Assembly: GCA_963752695.1 (NCBI GenBank)
Contig: CAVVZB010000002.1
Location: 1 to 64,000 of the forward strand
Direction of reading: 5' to 3'
DNA: 64,000 nt
Origin: Bog-113 sp963752695
Lineage (GTDB): Bacteria > Acidobacteriota > Terriglobia > Bryobacterales > Bryobacteraceae
Below, piece after piece: positions 43,521 through 51,833 of the stretch. The translations under genes were made by a program, and so were the position numbers. Each line of letters opens with the position of its first letter. Position 1 is the stretch's first letter. The notes below the pieces were generated by a model that was not told the DNA's origin, did no database searches, and was given only the letters and a program-made list of their open reading frames with translations.

Positions 43521-44408
43521 GTGCTCGTTACGCTCGAAACCAACCCCGCACGGCCGTCCTGGCTTCGCGCGCCCGCTCCGGTAGGAAGTAATTACCGTGA
43601 TCTTAAGTCGCTGGTCACGAGTCTCGATCTGCACACGGTTTGCGAGAGCGCGGCCTGCCCCAATATCGGTGAATGCTGGAATCGTGGAACGGCCACGTTC
43701 ATGATTCTGGGGAACGTCTGCACCCGGCGTTGCGGATTCTGCGCGGTTCAAAAGGGCGCGCCTCTCCCGGTGGATTACGATGAGCCGCGGCGCGTCGCGG
43801 AAGCTGTCTCTACGATGGGCTTACGGTATGCCGTGATCACGAGCGTGAACCGCGACGATCGTAAAGATGGCGGGGCCGAGTTGTTCGCCCTCACCATAGA
43901 AGCGATTCGGGCACGCGTACCTGGTTGCAAAGTGGAAGTCCTGGTTCCTGATTTCCAGGGCAAGCACGAAGCGATGGCCCAGGTGATGAATGCGCGTCCG
44001 GACGTGCTGAATCACAATACGGAAACCGTTCCCCGGCTCTATCGGCAGGTCCGGTTAGGAGCGCGGTATGAGCGCTCGTTAGAGATGCTAGCCTACGCGA
44101 AGAAACTGGCGCCGGAAACCCCGACCAAGTCGGGCCTGATGCTGGGACTGGGCGAGACCGAAGAAGAAGTGCTTGGGGTAATGTGCGACCTGCAAGCCCA
44201 TGCCGTTGATATTCTGACGCTCGGCCAGTATTTGCGCCCGTCGCCGCGGCACTTACCTATCGTGCGGTATGTTCCGCCAACAACATTCGACCAACTCCGC
44301 CGCGCCGGGTTGGAGATGGGCTTTTCTCACGTGGAGGCCGGCCCGCTGGTACGGAGTTCGTACCACGCGAGCGACTCGCACCAAGCAGCGATCACTTTTT
44401 CTTGTTAA
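43521..44408 (+). CDS. lipA: Lipoyl synthase
   Basis: Radical-SAM enzyme of 295 residues from GTG 43521 (the frame is open from 43440, inside ftcD). It inserts two sulfurs into octanoyl groups of lipoate-dependent enzymes. The auxiliary cluster cysteines are in CESAACPNIGECWNRGTATF, the radical-SAM CxxxCxxC is in CTRRCGFC, and the C-terminal RSSYHASD supplies the conserved Ser of the auxiliary cluster. Normal length. Its end overlaps the convergent cytochrome gene by 17 bases. No lipB is adjacent. Confidence 0.96.
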   Translation: MLVTLETNPARPSWLRAPAPVGSNYRDLKSLVTSLDLHTVCESAACPNIGECWNRGTATFMILGNVCTRRCGFCAVQKGAPLPVDYDEPRRVAEAVSTMGLRYAVITSVNRDDRKDGGAELFALTIEAIRARVPGCKVEVLVPDFQGKHEAMAQVMNARPDVLNHNTETVPRLYRQVRLGARYERSLEMLAYAKKLAPETPTKSGLMLGLGETEEEVLGVMCDLQAHAVDILTLGQYLRPSPRHLPIVRYVPPTTFDQLRRAGLEMGFSHVEAGPLVRSSYHASDSHQAAITFSC

Positions 44409-44703
44409 GGTACTGAACGTAATTCGCCAAGTCATGGATGGCAGCCTCTGGAAGCGCCGGGTTGCCGGGCATGCCGGTTCCAGGGATACCCTCTTTGATC
44501 ACCGCAGTCAGTGACGTAGTGGTATGGTGAACCAGCTTACCCTTGAAACTCGCCCCTGCTCCACCTGATCCATCGGCCCCATGACAAGGCGCGCATTTTA
44601 AGCGGAACAGCCGCTCCGTGTTGGGCGTCGGGGCCGAAGGCTTCGCGCTATTTGCCGCAAAACCGGCAGTCGCGAACAGGGCGAAAACGAGGGATGTCTT
44701 CAT
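44392..44703 (-). CDS. Small periplasmic c-type cytochrome
   Basis: Protein of 103 residues with a signal peptide (MKTSLVFALFATAGFAANSA) and one heme-binding motif, KCAPCHGADGSGG. The axial Met is likely in GIPGTGMPGNPAL. The C-terminal helix is LANYVQYLNKKK. It resembles single-domain electron-carrier cytochromes; partner unknown. The 3' end overlaps lipA, convergent. Confidence 0.93.
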   Translation of the reverse strand: MKTSLVFALFATAGFAANSAKPSAPTPNTERLFRLKCAPCHGADGSGGAGASFKGKLVHHTTTSLTAVIKEGIPGTGMPGNPALPEAAIHDLANYVQYLNKKK

Positions 44704-44788
44704 GAGTCTCTTGTGCGAATTTCCAGTGTCCCACGACGTGCACGGTTTTGTAATTGACAGTTCTTAACCTCCGGCGCCTTCCCCCTGA

Positions 44789-47080
44789 CTATGCGGCGGC
44801 TGTGCGTAGCCTCTCGCACAATAATTCGGCATTGCTCGGAGTCAGCGGCTGTCCGTCTTGGGTCACGTAGAAGACATCGATCGCTTTGTGCCCTTCGGTG
44901 TCGACCAGAACCACCTCGATATTGCCGCCCGCGTCTGCGATCGAGCGCGTTAAATCGAAGAGCAATCCTGGCCGGTCCTGCGCCGTTAACTCGAACAACG
45001 TGGCGCGGGGCGAAGCCGTATTATCGAAGGCGACCAGGACCGGCAAGCCGTTGGTTGCGTTGCTTTTGGGGGGGCGCGCTCGCACTAAATCTTCCACCTT
45101 TCGCTTTCCCAGCAAAGCGTCTTCAACGGCGCGCTGTAAGCGATCTATTTCCGTGGGGTTTAATTCCAAGGTCCGCATCTGGTCGGCGAAGCAGAACGTT
45201 TCCACCGCTATTCGGCGCTCATTAGTGAATGACTCCGCGCGCAGAATGTTCATTCCGAAGCCCGCCAGAGCGCCAGCGATCCGCGCGAACAGAGCCGGCT
45301 GATCGGGCGCCACAACGGTCAGCCGGTATGCGCCTTCTACTTTCTCCAGGGTCGTTAAACAGCCGTCCTGCTCCATGCGGCGATGCTCGGCGATCTCTTC
45401 CCGCGAGTGAGTTAAGCCATATCGGGCAGGCATACCTTCCTCGGCGATCTCGGTTTGCAATGCGGTTGTGAGATGCCGCTGGGTAACCACGTACAAGCGC
45501 CAAAGCAGAGACGCGCGCCACTGGGTGAACGCTTCCGGGTTGACCGCGGAAATATCGCAACGGGTGAGCAAGGTGAGCAGCTTCAGCCGTTCCAGCGTTT
45601 TCACGCTTTTCCCGAGCAAGGCGGCGGTTCCCGGATCGCTCAGGTCCCGGGTAAGCATCAATCGCGACATCTCCAGATGAGCCGCAATCAAATATAAAAC
45701 GATCTCGGTCTCTCGCGCGCTAACTTGGATCACCTTACACGCATCGGCGGCAACCGAAACCGAGGCTTCAGCATGATTGGCGTTTGAGAGCCCTTTGCCA
45801 GCGTCATGGAACAGTAGCGCGAGCAGCAGCAGTGGATAGTCCGGTGTCTCGCGTGACACTTCCCCGAAGACATCTTTGACCTCGCGCAAGCTTAGGGCCG
45901 CTTCCATCGCAACCATCGTGTGTTCGTCAACCGTGTAGCGATGATAGAAATCGCGGACGACAAGCGATTCGATCGCATGCAGTTGTGGGAAAAGCTTGGC
46001 GAAGTAACCGGTCTCCTGCATGGCTCGAACGGCCAGCGCGGCAGAGGGAAGGCTGAAAATGTTCCGCAACTCGGCCCATGAAATTGCGGCTTCCGCGCAG
46101 TGTCGCACCCGCTCCTCGGTGTCCGGCGCCAGAGGCAAACCATGACGGGCCACAAACTCGAACAAGCGCACCACAAGCGGCGCGTTTACCGGGGCGGCGC
46201 GGAAGTAAAGATCACCGTGGATCACCGAGAAATCGGAATTCGACAGGCGGGCGGCCCGGTCGCGCAAAGCGGCTAGCAGAGAACTCTTGCGTCGCTCCAC
46301 CTGGTCTAAACGGCGCAAACACGCGCGGTGCAAGGACGCCGCCTCGCGGTAGTAGCCCCTCATGAGCGCAGATGGATCAGTAAAGCCGAGCTTCGAAGTG
46401 CAACGATCTTGCATTTCGTACTTCAGTACATTTTGATCCCGCCCTGATAGCTGGTGCAGCAAAATGCGCAGCGCCACCAGTAGTTCCGGCGAGGCAATCA
46501 GAGCGGCGCTTCCATCCAGCTTGGCAAGCCAGCGCAGCACCTGCAGATCCCTCAAGGTCCCCGGCGCATCCTTGATGTTGGGTTCCAGATGATAAATGGT
46601 GTCCCCGTACTTGGCATGCCGGGCGCGCGTCAAACGTGCCAAGGCTGGTGCTAGTTGGTCCTTGGCTGGGTCACGCAGCTTCGAAAACAACGTCTGGTCT
46701 CCGGCCAAGAAGCGCCGATCCAGCATGCTGACGCTCAGTTCGGCGTTTCGCTCATCCAAGGTAATGCACTCCTCGGGGGTGTGAACGGAGTGGCTTTCAC
46801 GCAAACCGGCGTCCCAAAGGCCGCGGAGGAAAGGCGCCAGATGCGGCTGCAAGTCATCGCGCCGGCTCACAAACATCAGGTCCACGTCCGAGCAGGGAAA
46901 CAGCTCTTCGCGGCCATAGCCTCCCACGGCAATCATTGCCACGCCAGGTATGTCGGGCCATCGCGACGTAACCACTTGGTCAACTGCCCGCGTCCTTGCG
47001 AGCAGAGTCTCCGGCGTGCGCCACTCCTCCATGAAGTGACGATAGCTCAGTGCAGAGAGCGGTGCGACGCCGCTCTCCAA
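44789..47080 (-). CDS. glnD: [Protein-PII] uridylyltransferase/uridylyl-removing enzyme
   Basis: Nitrogen sensor of 763 residues, somewhat short for GlnD. It attaches UMP to PII when glutamine is low and removes it when high. Domains in order: nucleotidyltransferase (VGGYGREELFPCSDVDLMFV), linker, HD domain (LLLALLFHDAGKGLSNANHA, with HTMVAMEAAL upstream), and two C-terminal ACT domains (YRLTVVAPDQPALFARIAGA and FELTAQDRPGLLFDLTRSIA) that sense glutamine. The start is TTG at 47080, or ATG at 47032. It follows the hybrid kinase gene by five bases on the same strand. Confidence 0.93.
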   Translation of the reverse strand: MESGVAPLSALSYRHFMEEWRTPETLLARTRAVDQVVTSRWPDIPGVAMIAVGGYGREELFPCSDVDLMFVSRRDDLQPHLAPFLRGLWDAGLRESHSVHTPEECITLDERNAELSVSMLDRRFLAGDQTLFSKLRDPAKDQLAPALARLTRARHAKYGDTIYHLEPNIKDAPGTLRDLQVLRWLAKLDGSAALIASPELLVALRILLHQLSGRDQNVLKYEMQDRCTSKLGFTDPSALMRGYYREAASLHRACLRRLDQVERRKSSLLAALRDRAARLSNSDFSVIHGDLYFRAAPVNAPLVVRLFEFVARHGLPLAPDTEERVRHCAEAAISWAELRNIFSLPSAALAVRAMQETGYFAKLFPQLHAIESLVVRDFYHRYTVDEHTMVAMEAALSLREVKDVFGEVSRETPDYPLLLLALLFHDAGKGLSNANHAEASVSVAADACKVIQVSARETEIVLYLIAAHLEMSRLMLTRDLSDPGTAALLGKSVKTLERLKLLTLLTRCDISAVNPEAFTQWRASLLWRLYVVTQRHLTTALQTEIAEEGMPARYGLTHSREEIAEHRRMEQDGCLTTLEKVEGAYRLTVVAPDQPALFARIAGALAGFGMNILRAESFTNERRIAVETFCFADQMRTLELNPTEIDRLQRAVEDALLGKRKVEDLVRARPPKSNATNGLPVLVAFDNTASPRATLFELTAQDRPGLLFDLTRSIADAGGNIEVVLVDTEGHKAIDVFYVTQDGQPLTPSNAELLCERLRTAAA

Positions 47081-47085
47081 TGGGG

Positions 47086-48660
47086 TTATAGGTTGCCCGT
47101 CAGGGACTGTTCGTTGGCCTCGCCCGTCTTGTCAAGGATTTCGCGGACGCGAATCGACAGGGTTGCTGGAGTAAACGGTTTCTGTAGGAACTCCGTCGAT
47201 TCCGGTAAGGCCCAAGTCTCTTGCAGGGAACGGTCTGTATAGCCAGACATAAATAGGATACGGATACCTGGGCGGTCCTGACGAACACGCGTAGCGACTT
47301 CGACGCCACTCATTTGCGGCATCACCAAGTCGGTCAAGAGAAGATCGATATGCTCTTCGCGGCGCGACACGTCGAGTGCTTCCGGTCCGCCCGATGCTAC
47401 TAAGACGCGATAGCCGCCGCGTTCCAAGGTGGATCGCACCAGTCTCCGCACCGCGTCCTCGTCTTCGACGACCAGGACGGTCTCGCGCCCGCCTGCAGCA
47501 TCGGTGAACGCCGGGGCCTGCCGTTCGGCCTCCGAAATATCGCCCGCCCGGGGAAGATACACTTTGACGGACGTGCCATGCTGGGGTTCGCTATACAGGT
47601 CGATGGTTCCCCCGGCCTGCTTCACTACTCCATATACCGTCGAAAGACCCAGCCCCGTGCCCTTGCCTTTTTCCTTGGTTGTGAAGAAAGGATCGAAAAC
47701 CCGTTCGCGTGTTTTCTGATCCATGCCAACGCCGCTGTCATTCACGGCGATCATCACATAGCGGCCCGGCCGCAATCCTAGATCCTTCCCTGTGTAGCCC
47801 TCGGATAGATCGACATTGGCCGTCTCGATGACCAGTTTGCCGCCCTGGGCCATCGCGTCCCGCGCATTCACCACCAGGTTCATGAGCACCTGATCGAGCT
47901 GACCGGGGTCGGCATGCACGGCGCCAAGACCATTAGCCAGTGCCAGGCGCAATTCGATATGCTCGCCAATTAAACGCCGGAGCATGGTCGACATGCCGGA
48001 TACGATCCGGTTGATGTCGACGGCTTGCGGTTGCAGGTCCTTGCGTCGCGAGAAAGCAAGCAACTGGCTGGTCAGTTGCGCAGCGCGCTCGCTGGCTTTC
48101 AGAATCTGCTCGATTGAGGACCGTTCCGAATCCGCTACCACGTTCAGCAACAACTGGCTATAGCCCGAGATTATCGTGAGCAGATTATTGAAGTCGTGGG
48201 CGATGCCGCCGGCCAGCATGCCGATTGCTTCCATTTTGCCGGCTTGCCGCAAGCGATCTTCCAAGGTCTTTCGGGCAGTCATATCCAGCGCACAAATCAA
48301 GGCGCAGCAATTCCCATCGACTTCGAGGAAGCGGACCGAAAGGTCGGTTTCTACGTTCTCTCCGGACGCTGTTTTAGTGCTCCAACCGCGCAATTCGTTG
48401 GAATCTTCTTCGTGCCGCAACCAAGCTTCCCGCAGCCGCTCAACGGCAGCCTTAGGGTGGAAGTCACCGAGTTCCATGCCAAGATACTGCTCGCGCGTGT
48501 ATCCAAAGCGCTCGCAGGCGGCGCGATTTACATCGACGATTCGCATATCATGGCGCAGCAACACCCAGATCGGCTCCGGAGTTTCAAGGAACAGGAGCCG
48601 ATCCCGGAAAGCCCCCGCATCGGCACTCTGACCACTGACGGATGCGGATTTCACAAGCAT
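47086..48660 (-). CDS. PAS-domain hybrid histidine kinase
   Basis: Kinase of 524 residues from ATG 48660, which overlaps the upstream HD-GYP gene by 10 bases; the frame is open from 48732. Soluble. A PAS domain (LLFLETPEPIWVLLRHDMRI, ACERFGYTREQYLGMELGDF) is followed by HisKA with GGIAHDFNNLLTIISGYSQL, HATPase_c (LVVNARDAMAQGG, DSGVGMDQKTRERVFDPFFT, GTGLGLSTVYGVVKQ) and a complete receiver (VLVVEDEDAVRRL, LLLTDLVMPQMSG, FLQKPFTP). It lies between an HD-GYP regulator and glnD in one minus-strand unit. Confidence 0.92.
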   Translation of the reverse strand: MLVKSASVSGQSADAGAFRDRLLFLETPEPIWVLLRHDMRIVDVNRAACERFGYTREQYLGMELGDFHPKAAVERLREAWLRHEEDSNELRGWSTKTASGENVETDLSVRFLEVDGNCCALICALDMTARKTLEDRLRQAGKMEAIGMLAGGIAHDFNNLLTIISGYSQLLLNVVADSERSSIEQILKASERAAQLTSQLLAFSRRKDLQPQAVDINRIVSGMSTMLRRLIGEHIELRLALANGLGAVHADPGQLDQVLMNLVVNARDAMAQGGKLVIETANVDLSEGYTGKDLGLRPGRYVMIAVNDSGVGMDQKTRERVFDPFFTTKEKGKGTGLGLSTVYGVVKQAGGTIDLYSEPQHGTSVKVYLPRAGDISEAERQAPAFTDAAGGRETVLVVEDEDAVRRLVRSTLERGGYRVLVASGGPEALDVSRREEHIDLLLTDLVMPQMSGVEVATRVRQDRPGIRILFMSGYTDRSLQETWALPESTEFLQKPFTPATLSIRVREILDKTGEANEQSLTGNL

Positions 48661-49730
48661 CCCGTCCCAACTGCCGGTTTCGGTCCGGCTCCGGTCCAGG
48701 TCCAATCTTCGGGCTCCATGCTCAAGAAACAAGTCGCGATTTCCGGATCGAACTGCGTGCTCGAATGCTTGCTAACTTCGGCCCGCACCTGCTCATACGA
48801 TCTCCCCATGCGGTAAGGGCGGTCGGAAAGAATCGCGTCCATGGTGTCGGCAATCGCGAACACGCGCGCCCCTACCGGTATGTTCCGACCTTGCAACCCT
48901 AAGGGGTATCCGGTACCGTCAAAACGTTCGTGATGCGCCATCACGAGACTCACGGCAGGCTGCAGCGACTCTACCCCGCTCATGATCCATGCTCCTATCC
49001 GCGGATGTTCGCGCATCTCTACCCATTCTTCCGCCGTAAGTAACCCCGGCTTGAGAAGGATGCGGTCCGGGATGCCTATCTTTCCGATGTCGTGGAGCAG
49101 CGATCCGCGTCTTATCGTGTCGAGTTCATCACCCGAGACTCCAAATTTGCGGGCTAAATCTACCGAGTATTGACTAACCCGTTTGGAATGGGAATAGGTT
49201 TCTCGCTCACGCGCATCAAGCGCTGCTGCCAGGGCTTCAAGCGTATCCTCTGAGGCGTCATGTAAGCGGCGGCGGATATTTGTAGGGTCGGCGTTTTCCC
49301 GCGCAAGCATTTCCACCGATTGTTGGGAGCCGCTCGGCCTTAACAGCAACGCTCGTTTCTGATCGATCGCAACCACGATGGCTTGTTCGACTTCCGCCAG
49401 GGAACACGGCGTAAGGATATAGTCCTGCGCACCGTTTTTCATGGCGCGCACAGCAGCACGCGCATCTTCGGTAGCGCTAAGCATCACAACTGCAAGTTCA
49501 GGGTGGTGAGCCGAAATCCACGGCAGCAATTCGCCGCCATCTAATCCTGCTGTTGACGAACAGATCAGGGCGGCGTCGTGGCGAGCGACATCGAGTTGCG
49601 CGGCAGCATGCGCTTCATCCAGCGAAGTAACAACATAGTGGCCGCACTCCTGTAGCGCACGAGTAAGAGGCATCTGGGCTGAGTCATCGCTGCATATAAA
49701 CAAAAGTCGGAATATTTTAGATTTTTTCAA
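48651..49730 (-). CDS. HD-GYP regulator with degenerate receiver domain
   Basis: Protein of 359 residues. The N-terminal domain is receiver-like (LLFICSDDSAQMPLTRALQE), but the phospho-acceptor position reads ALICSSTAGLDGGEL without the Asp, and the usual Lys is Thr (YILTPCSLAE), so it is probably not phosphorylated. The C-terminal HD-GYP domain is complete: HSKRVSQYSVDLARKFG, LLHDIGKIGIPDRIL, AHHERFDGTGYPLGL and ADTMDAILSDRPY. Such enzymes hydrolyse cyclic di-GMP. First gene of the minus-strand unit with the hybrid kinase and glnD. Confidence 0.92.
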   Translation of the reverse strand: MKKSKIFRLLFICSDDSAQMPLTRALQECGHYVVTSLDEAHAAAQLDVARHDAALICSSTAGLDGGELLPWISAHHPELAVVMLSATEDARAAVRAMKNGAQDYILTPCSLAEVEQAIVVAIDQKRALLLRPSGSQQSVEMLARENADPTNIRRRLHDASEDTLEALAAALDARERETYSHSKRVSQYSVDLARKFGVSGDELDTIRRGSLLHDIGKIGIPDRILLKPGLLTAEEWVEMREHPRIGAWIMSGVESLQPAVSLVMAHHERFDGTGYPLGLQGRNIPVGARVFAIADTMDAILSDRPYRMGRSYEQVRAEVSKHSSTQFDPEIATCFLSMEPEDWTWTGAGPKPAVGTGCL

Positions 49731-49987
49731 TCTAGCCGCCCTTGACGCCCATCGTATTCATCAAACCGCATTGGCGGCCAGAAAATCCAACCATCAGTAC
49801 TGGATATAGGATCGATCCATACATTTGTATAGCTTGAACCCCGCAAGCCTTCAGCGAATCCTCGCTAGCATAGCACCGGAGCACCTATATCTTCCTGAAG
49901 GAACGGGACTGTTTGTGATCGGAACTTCACTGGCCATACAGGTGCATGCGACCAGGTAAGTTGCCTTAAGTTGAAAGAGGAGAAAAA

Positions 49988-50269
49988 ATGAACGAGCACA
50001 TCGAAAGCGTCATCGAGCGCGATCCGAAGAAGGGTCCGCTACCGGAACACCGCGAGGGCGTAGTAGCAAGATCGCTGGAGCATCAGACTGCCAAGCTGCC
50101 ATCAGACTTCTGGCTTTGGGCTGCCCTAGGTAGCATCGGACTTTCTCTAACTTTCCAGTTCACCGGCGATGATCGTAAAGCGACGTTCGTCGGTCACTGG
50201 GCCCCGACGTTTCTGGCTTTGGGAATCTACAACAAGCTCGTAAAGCTCCACGGCTCCGACGGAGCTTAG
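49988..50269 (+). CDS. Small membrane-anchored hypothetical protein
   Basis: Protein of 93 residues preceded by an AGAGGAG site seven bases before the ATG. A charged N-terminus (MNEHIESVIERDPKKGPLPE) precedes two hydrophobic segments, FWLWAALGSIGLSLTFQFTG and HWAPTFLALGIYNKLV, the second following a short charged loop (GDDRKATFVG). It is similar in build to small acidobacterial proteins of unknown role. Monocistronic, with a stem-loop directly downstream. Confidence 0.75.
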   Translation: MNEHIESVIERDPKKGPLPEHREGVVARSLEHQTAKLPSDFWLWAALGSIGLSLTFQFTGDDRKATFVGHWAPTFLALGIYNKLVKLHGSDGA

Positions 50270-50278
50270 CTAGCGGTT

Positions 50279-50320
50279 CGACCCAGCAGCTTTCAACTGT
50301 GCGCGAGGGCTGTTGGGTCG
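50279..50320 (+). terminator. Stem-loop after the small membrane-protein gene
   Basis: CGACCCAGCAGC at 50279-50290 pairs with GCTGTTGGGTCG at 50309-50320 (11 of 12 pairs, 18-base loop). No T-run follows, so it may be a weak terminator or an mRNA-stabilising hairpin. Confidence 0.5.
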
Positions 50321-50348
50321 TATCTACATGAACGCGTTAGCATGAACC

Positions 50349-50918
50349 ATGACCCGCGTCCAGGCTCTGGAAATCCTCCATGAGTTCGTGCAATCCCCAT
50401 CACTTCTTCGCCACGCTCTCCAAGTAGAAACACCCGTTGTGGCGTATGCCGCGCGCTTCGGCGAAGACACTGAGAAGTGGTCAGTCACTGCTCTGCTGCA
50501 CGATTTCGATTTCGAAATTCACCCCACATTAGACAAACATCCCATGGCCGGTGAGCCGATCCTGGCAAGCCGTGGCGTTCCGGACGACATCCGTCGAGCC
50601 ATTCTTTCCCATGCTGATTATTCCGGGGTGCCACGCGAGACTCTGCTTGAGAAAACGTTATTCGCATGCGATGAGCTGTCCGGCTTCATCTCCGCAACTG
50701 CCTTGGTGCGCCCCTCGCGCAACGTGGCGGATGTCGACGCTTCGACGGTGTTAAGAAAAATGAAAGACACGGCATTCGCACGTGCTGTAAACCGCGCGGA
50801 CATCGTTCAGGGTGCCACCGGACTCAATATCCCCTTGGAAGAACACATCGCGTTTTGCATCGAGGCGATGCAGGCGCGGGCTGGTGAACTTGGACTAGCG
50901 GGCAGCACATCCGCATAA
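50349..50918 (+). CDS. HDIG-type HD-domain phosphohydrolase-like protein
   Basis: Protein of 189 residues with the HD metal motif: LRHALQVETPVVAYAARFGE, then the HD pair in VTALLHDFDFEIHPT, HPMAGEPILASRGVP and ILSHADYSG. This branch is a widespread stand-alone HD protein of unknown substrate, probably a nucleotide or phosphoester hydrolase. Cytosolic. The Kdo-hydroxylase gene starts 26 bases later and may share the transcript. Confidence 0.85.
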   Translation: MTRVQALEILHEFVQSPSLLRHALQVETPVVAYAARFGEDTEKWSVTALLHDFDFEIHPTLDKHPMAGEPILASRGVPDDIRRAILSHADYSGVPRETLLEKTLFACDELSGFISATALVRPSRNVADVDASTVLRKMKDTAFARAVNRADIVQGATGLNIPLEEHIAFCIEAMQARAGELGLAGSTSA

Positions 50919-50944
50919 GGAAGCGATAGAATCGGGAGCACAGC

Positions 50945-51829
50945 ATGCAACTCATCCTCCCGGGTACGTTCGCCGATCCGCTGCGCCGTTCTCAAAGCTT
51001 GGAGGAGGGCAACATCCTCTTTTTTCCGCAAGCACCCTTCGATTTTTCGGGGGAAAATCGGGACAGCCTGCTAGCGGCGGTGCAGACCAGCAGCGACCTT
51101 CATAAAAACATTTCGTACCGGCCGAAACAGGATAAGGTTTCCGGGTTGGGGAAGGCGCAAGCCGGCGTGACGCAGAAGGTCACCGCCAGTCTGAGGCATT
51201 TTTCCGCGGCTGCAACCCGCTTCGCCGCTGAGCTGTTGCCGCACTACGCCGCAGCTTGGCGACTCGATTATGCTAGCTTCCGCGGCATCGAAGAACAGGG
51301 TCGCGATCTAGCGTGGAAAAAACGGAACGATCTGCTGCATACCGACGCATTCCCCACGCGTCCCACCAACGGCGATCTGATCCTGCGTTTCTTTCTGAAC
51401 ATCAACCCTACCCGGGAACGCGTCTGGGTGACAACCGATCCGTTCGGTGTCACCGCCGCGCAATATGCCAATCGAGCCGGCTTGCAGAAGATCGCAACCA
51501 CATCCAGTGCCGTTTCACCCTGGAAGCGGGTCGCCAGCGCTTTAGGACTCCCTGTGCCGGTGCGTTCCCGATATGACGAATTCATGCTAGGCTTTCATGA
51601 CTATCTGAAAGCTAACGAAGGGTTTCAGCGTGAATCCCGGAAATACCAGTTCCAGTTCCCACCAAATTCCGCCTGGATGGTATTCACGGATGTGGTTCCC
51701 CACGCCGTTATTTCCGGCCAATTCGCGGTTGAGCAAACATTTATCGTTTCGAAGGATAGCTTGGCTGCTCCCGAACTCGCTCCAGTTCGCGTTCTCGAAC
51801 GTTTGAGCGGCAACACGCTCACAAGGTGA
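50945..51829 (+). CDS. kdoO: Kdo hydroxylase (Fe/2-oxoglutarate-dependent)
   Basis: Protein of 294 residues of the KdoO family, which converts the outer or inner Kdo of lipopolysaccharide to Ko by hydroxylation at C3. Typical stretches are SLEEGNILFFPQAPFDFSGE, NISYRPKQDKVSGL, the iron-binding His-x-Asp in LLHTDAFPTRPTNGDLILRF, and the distal His in VPHAVISGQFAVEQTFIV. Its presence implies a Kdo-containing lipid A core, hence a diderm cell. Starts 26 bases after the HD gene; the FAD oxidase gene follows after four bases. Confidence 0.9.
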   Translation: MQLILPGTFADPLRRSQSLEEGNILFFPQAPFDFSGENRDSLLAAVQTSSDLHKNISYRPKQDKVSGLGKAQAGVTQKVTASLRHFSAAATRFAAELLPHYAAAWRLDYASFRGIEEQGRDLAWKKRNDLLHTDAFPTRPTNGDLILRFFLNINPTRERVWVTTDPFGVTAAQYANRAGLQKIATTSSAVSPWKRVASALGLPVPVRSRYDEFMLGFHDYLKANEGFQRESRKYQFQFPPNSAWMVFTDVVPHAVISGQFAVEQTFIVSKDSLAAPELAPVRVLERLSGNTLTR

Positions 51830-51833
51830 CTGG

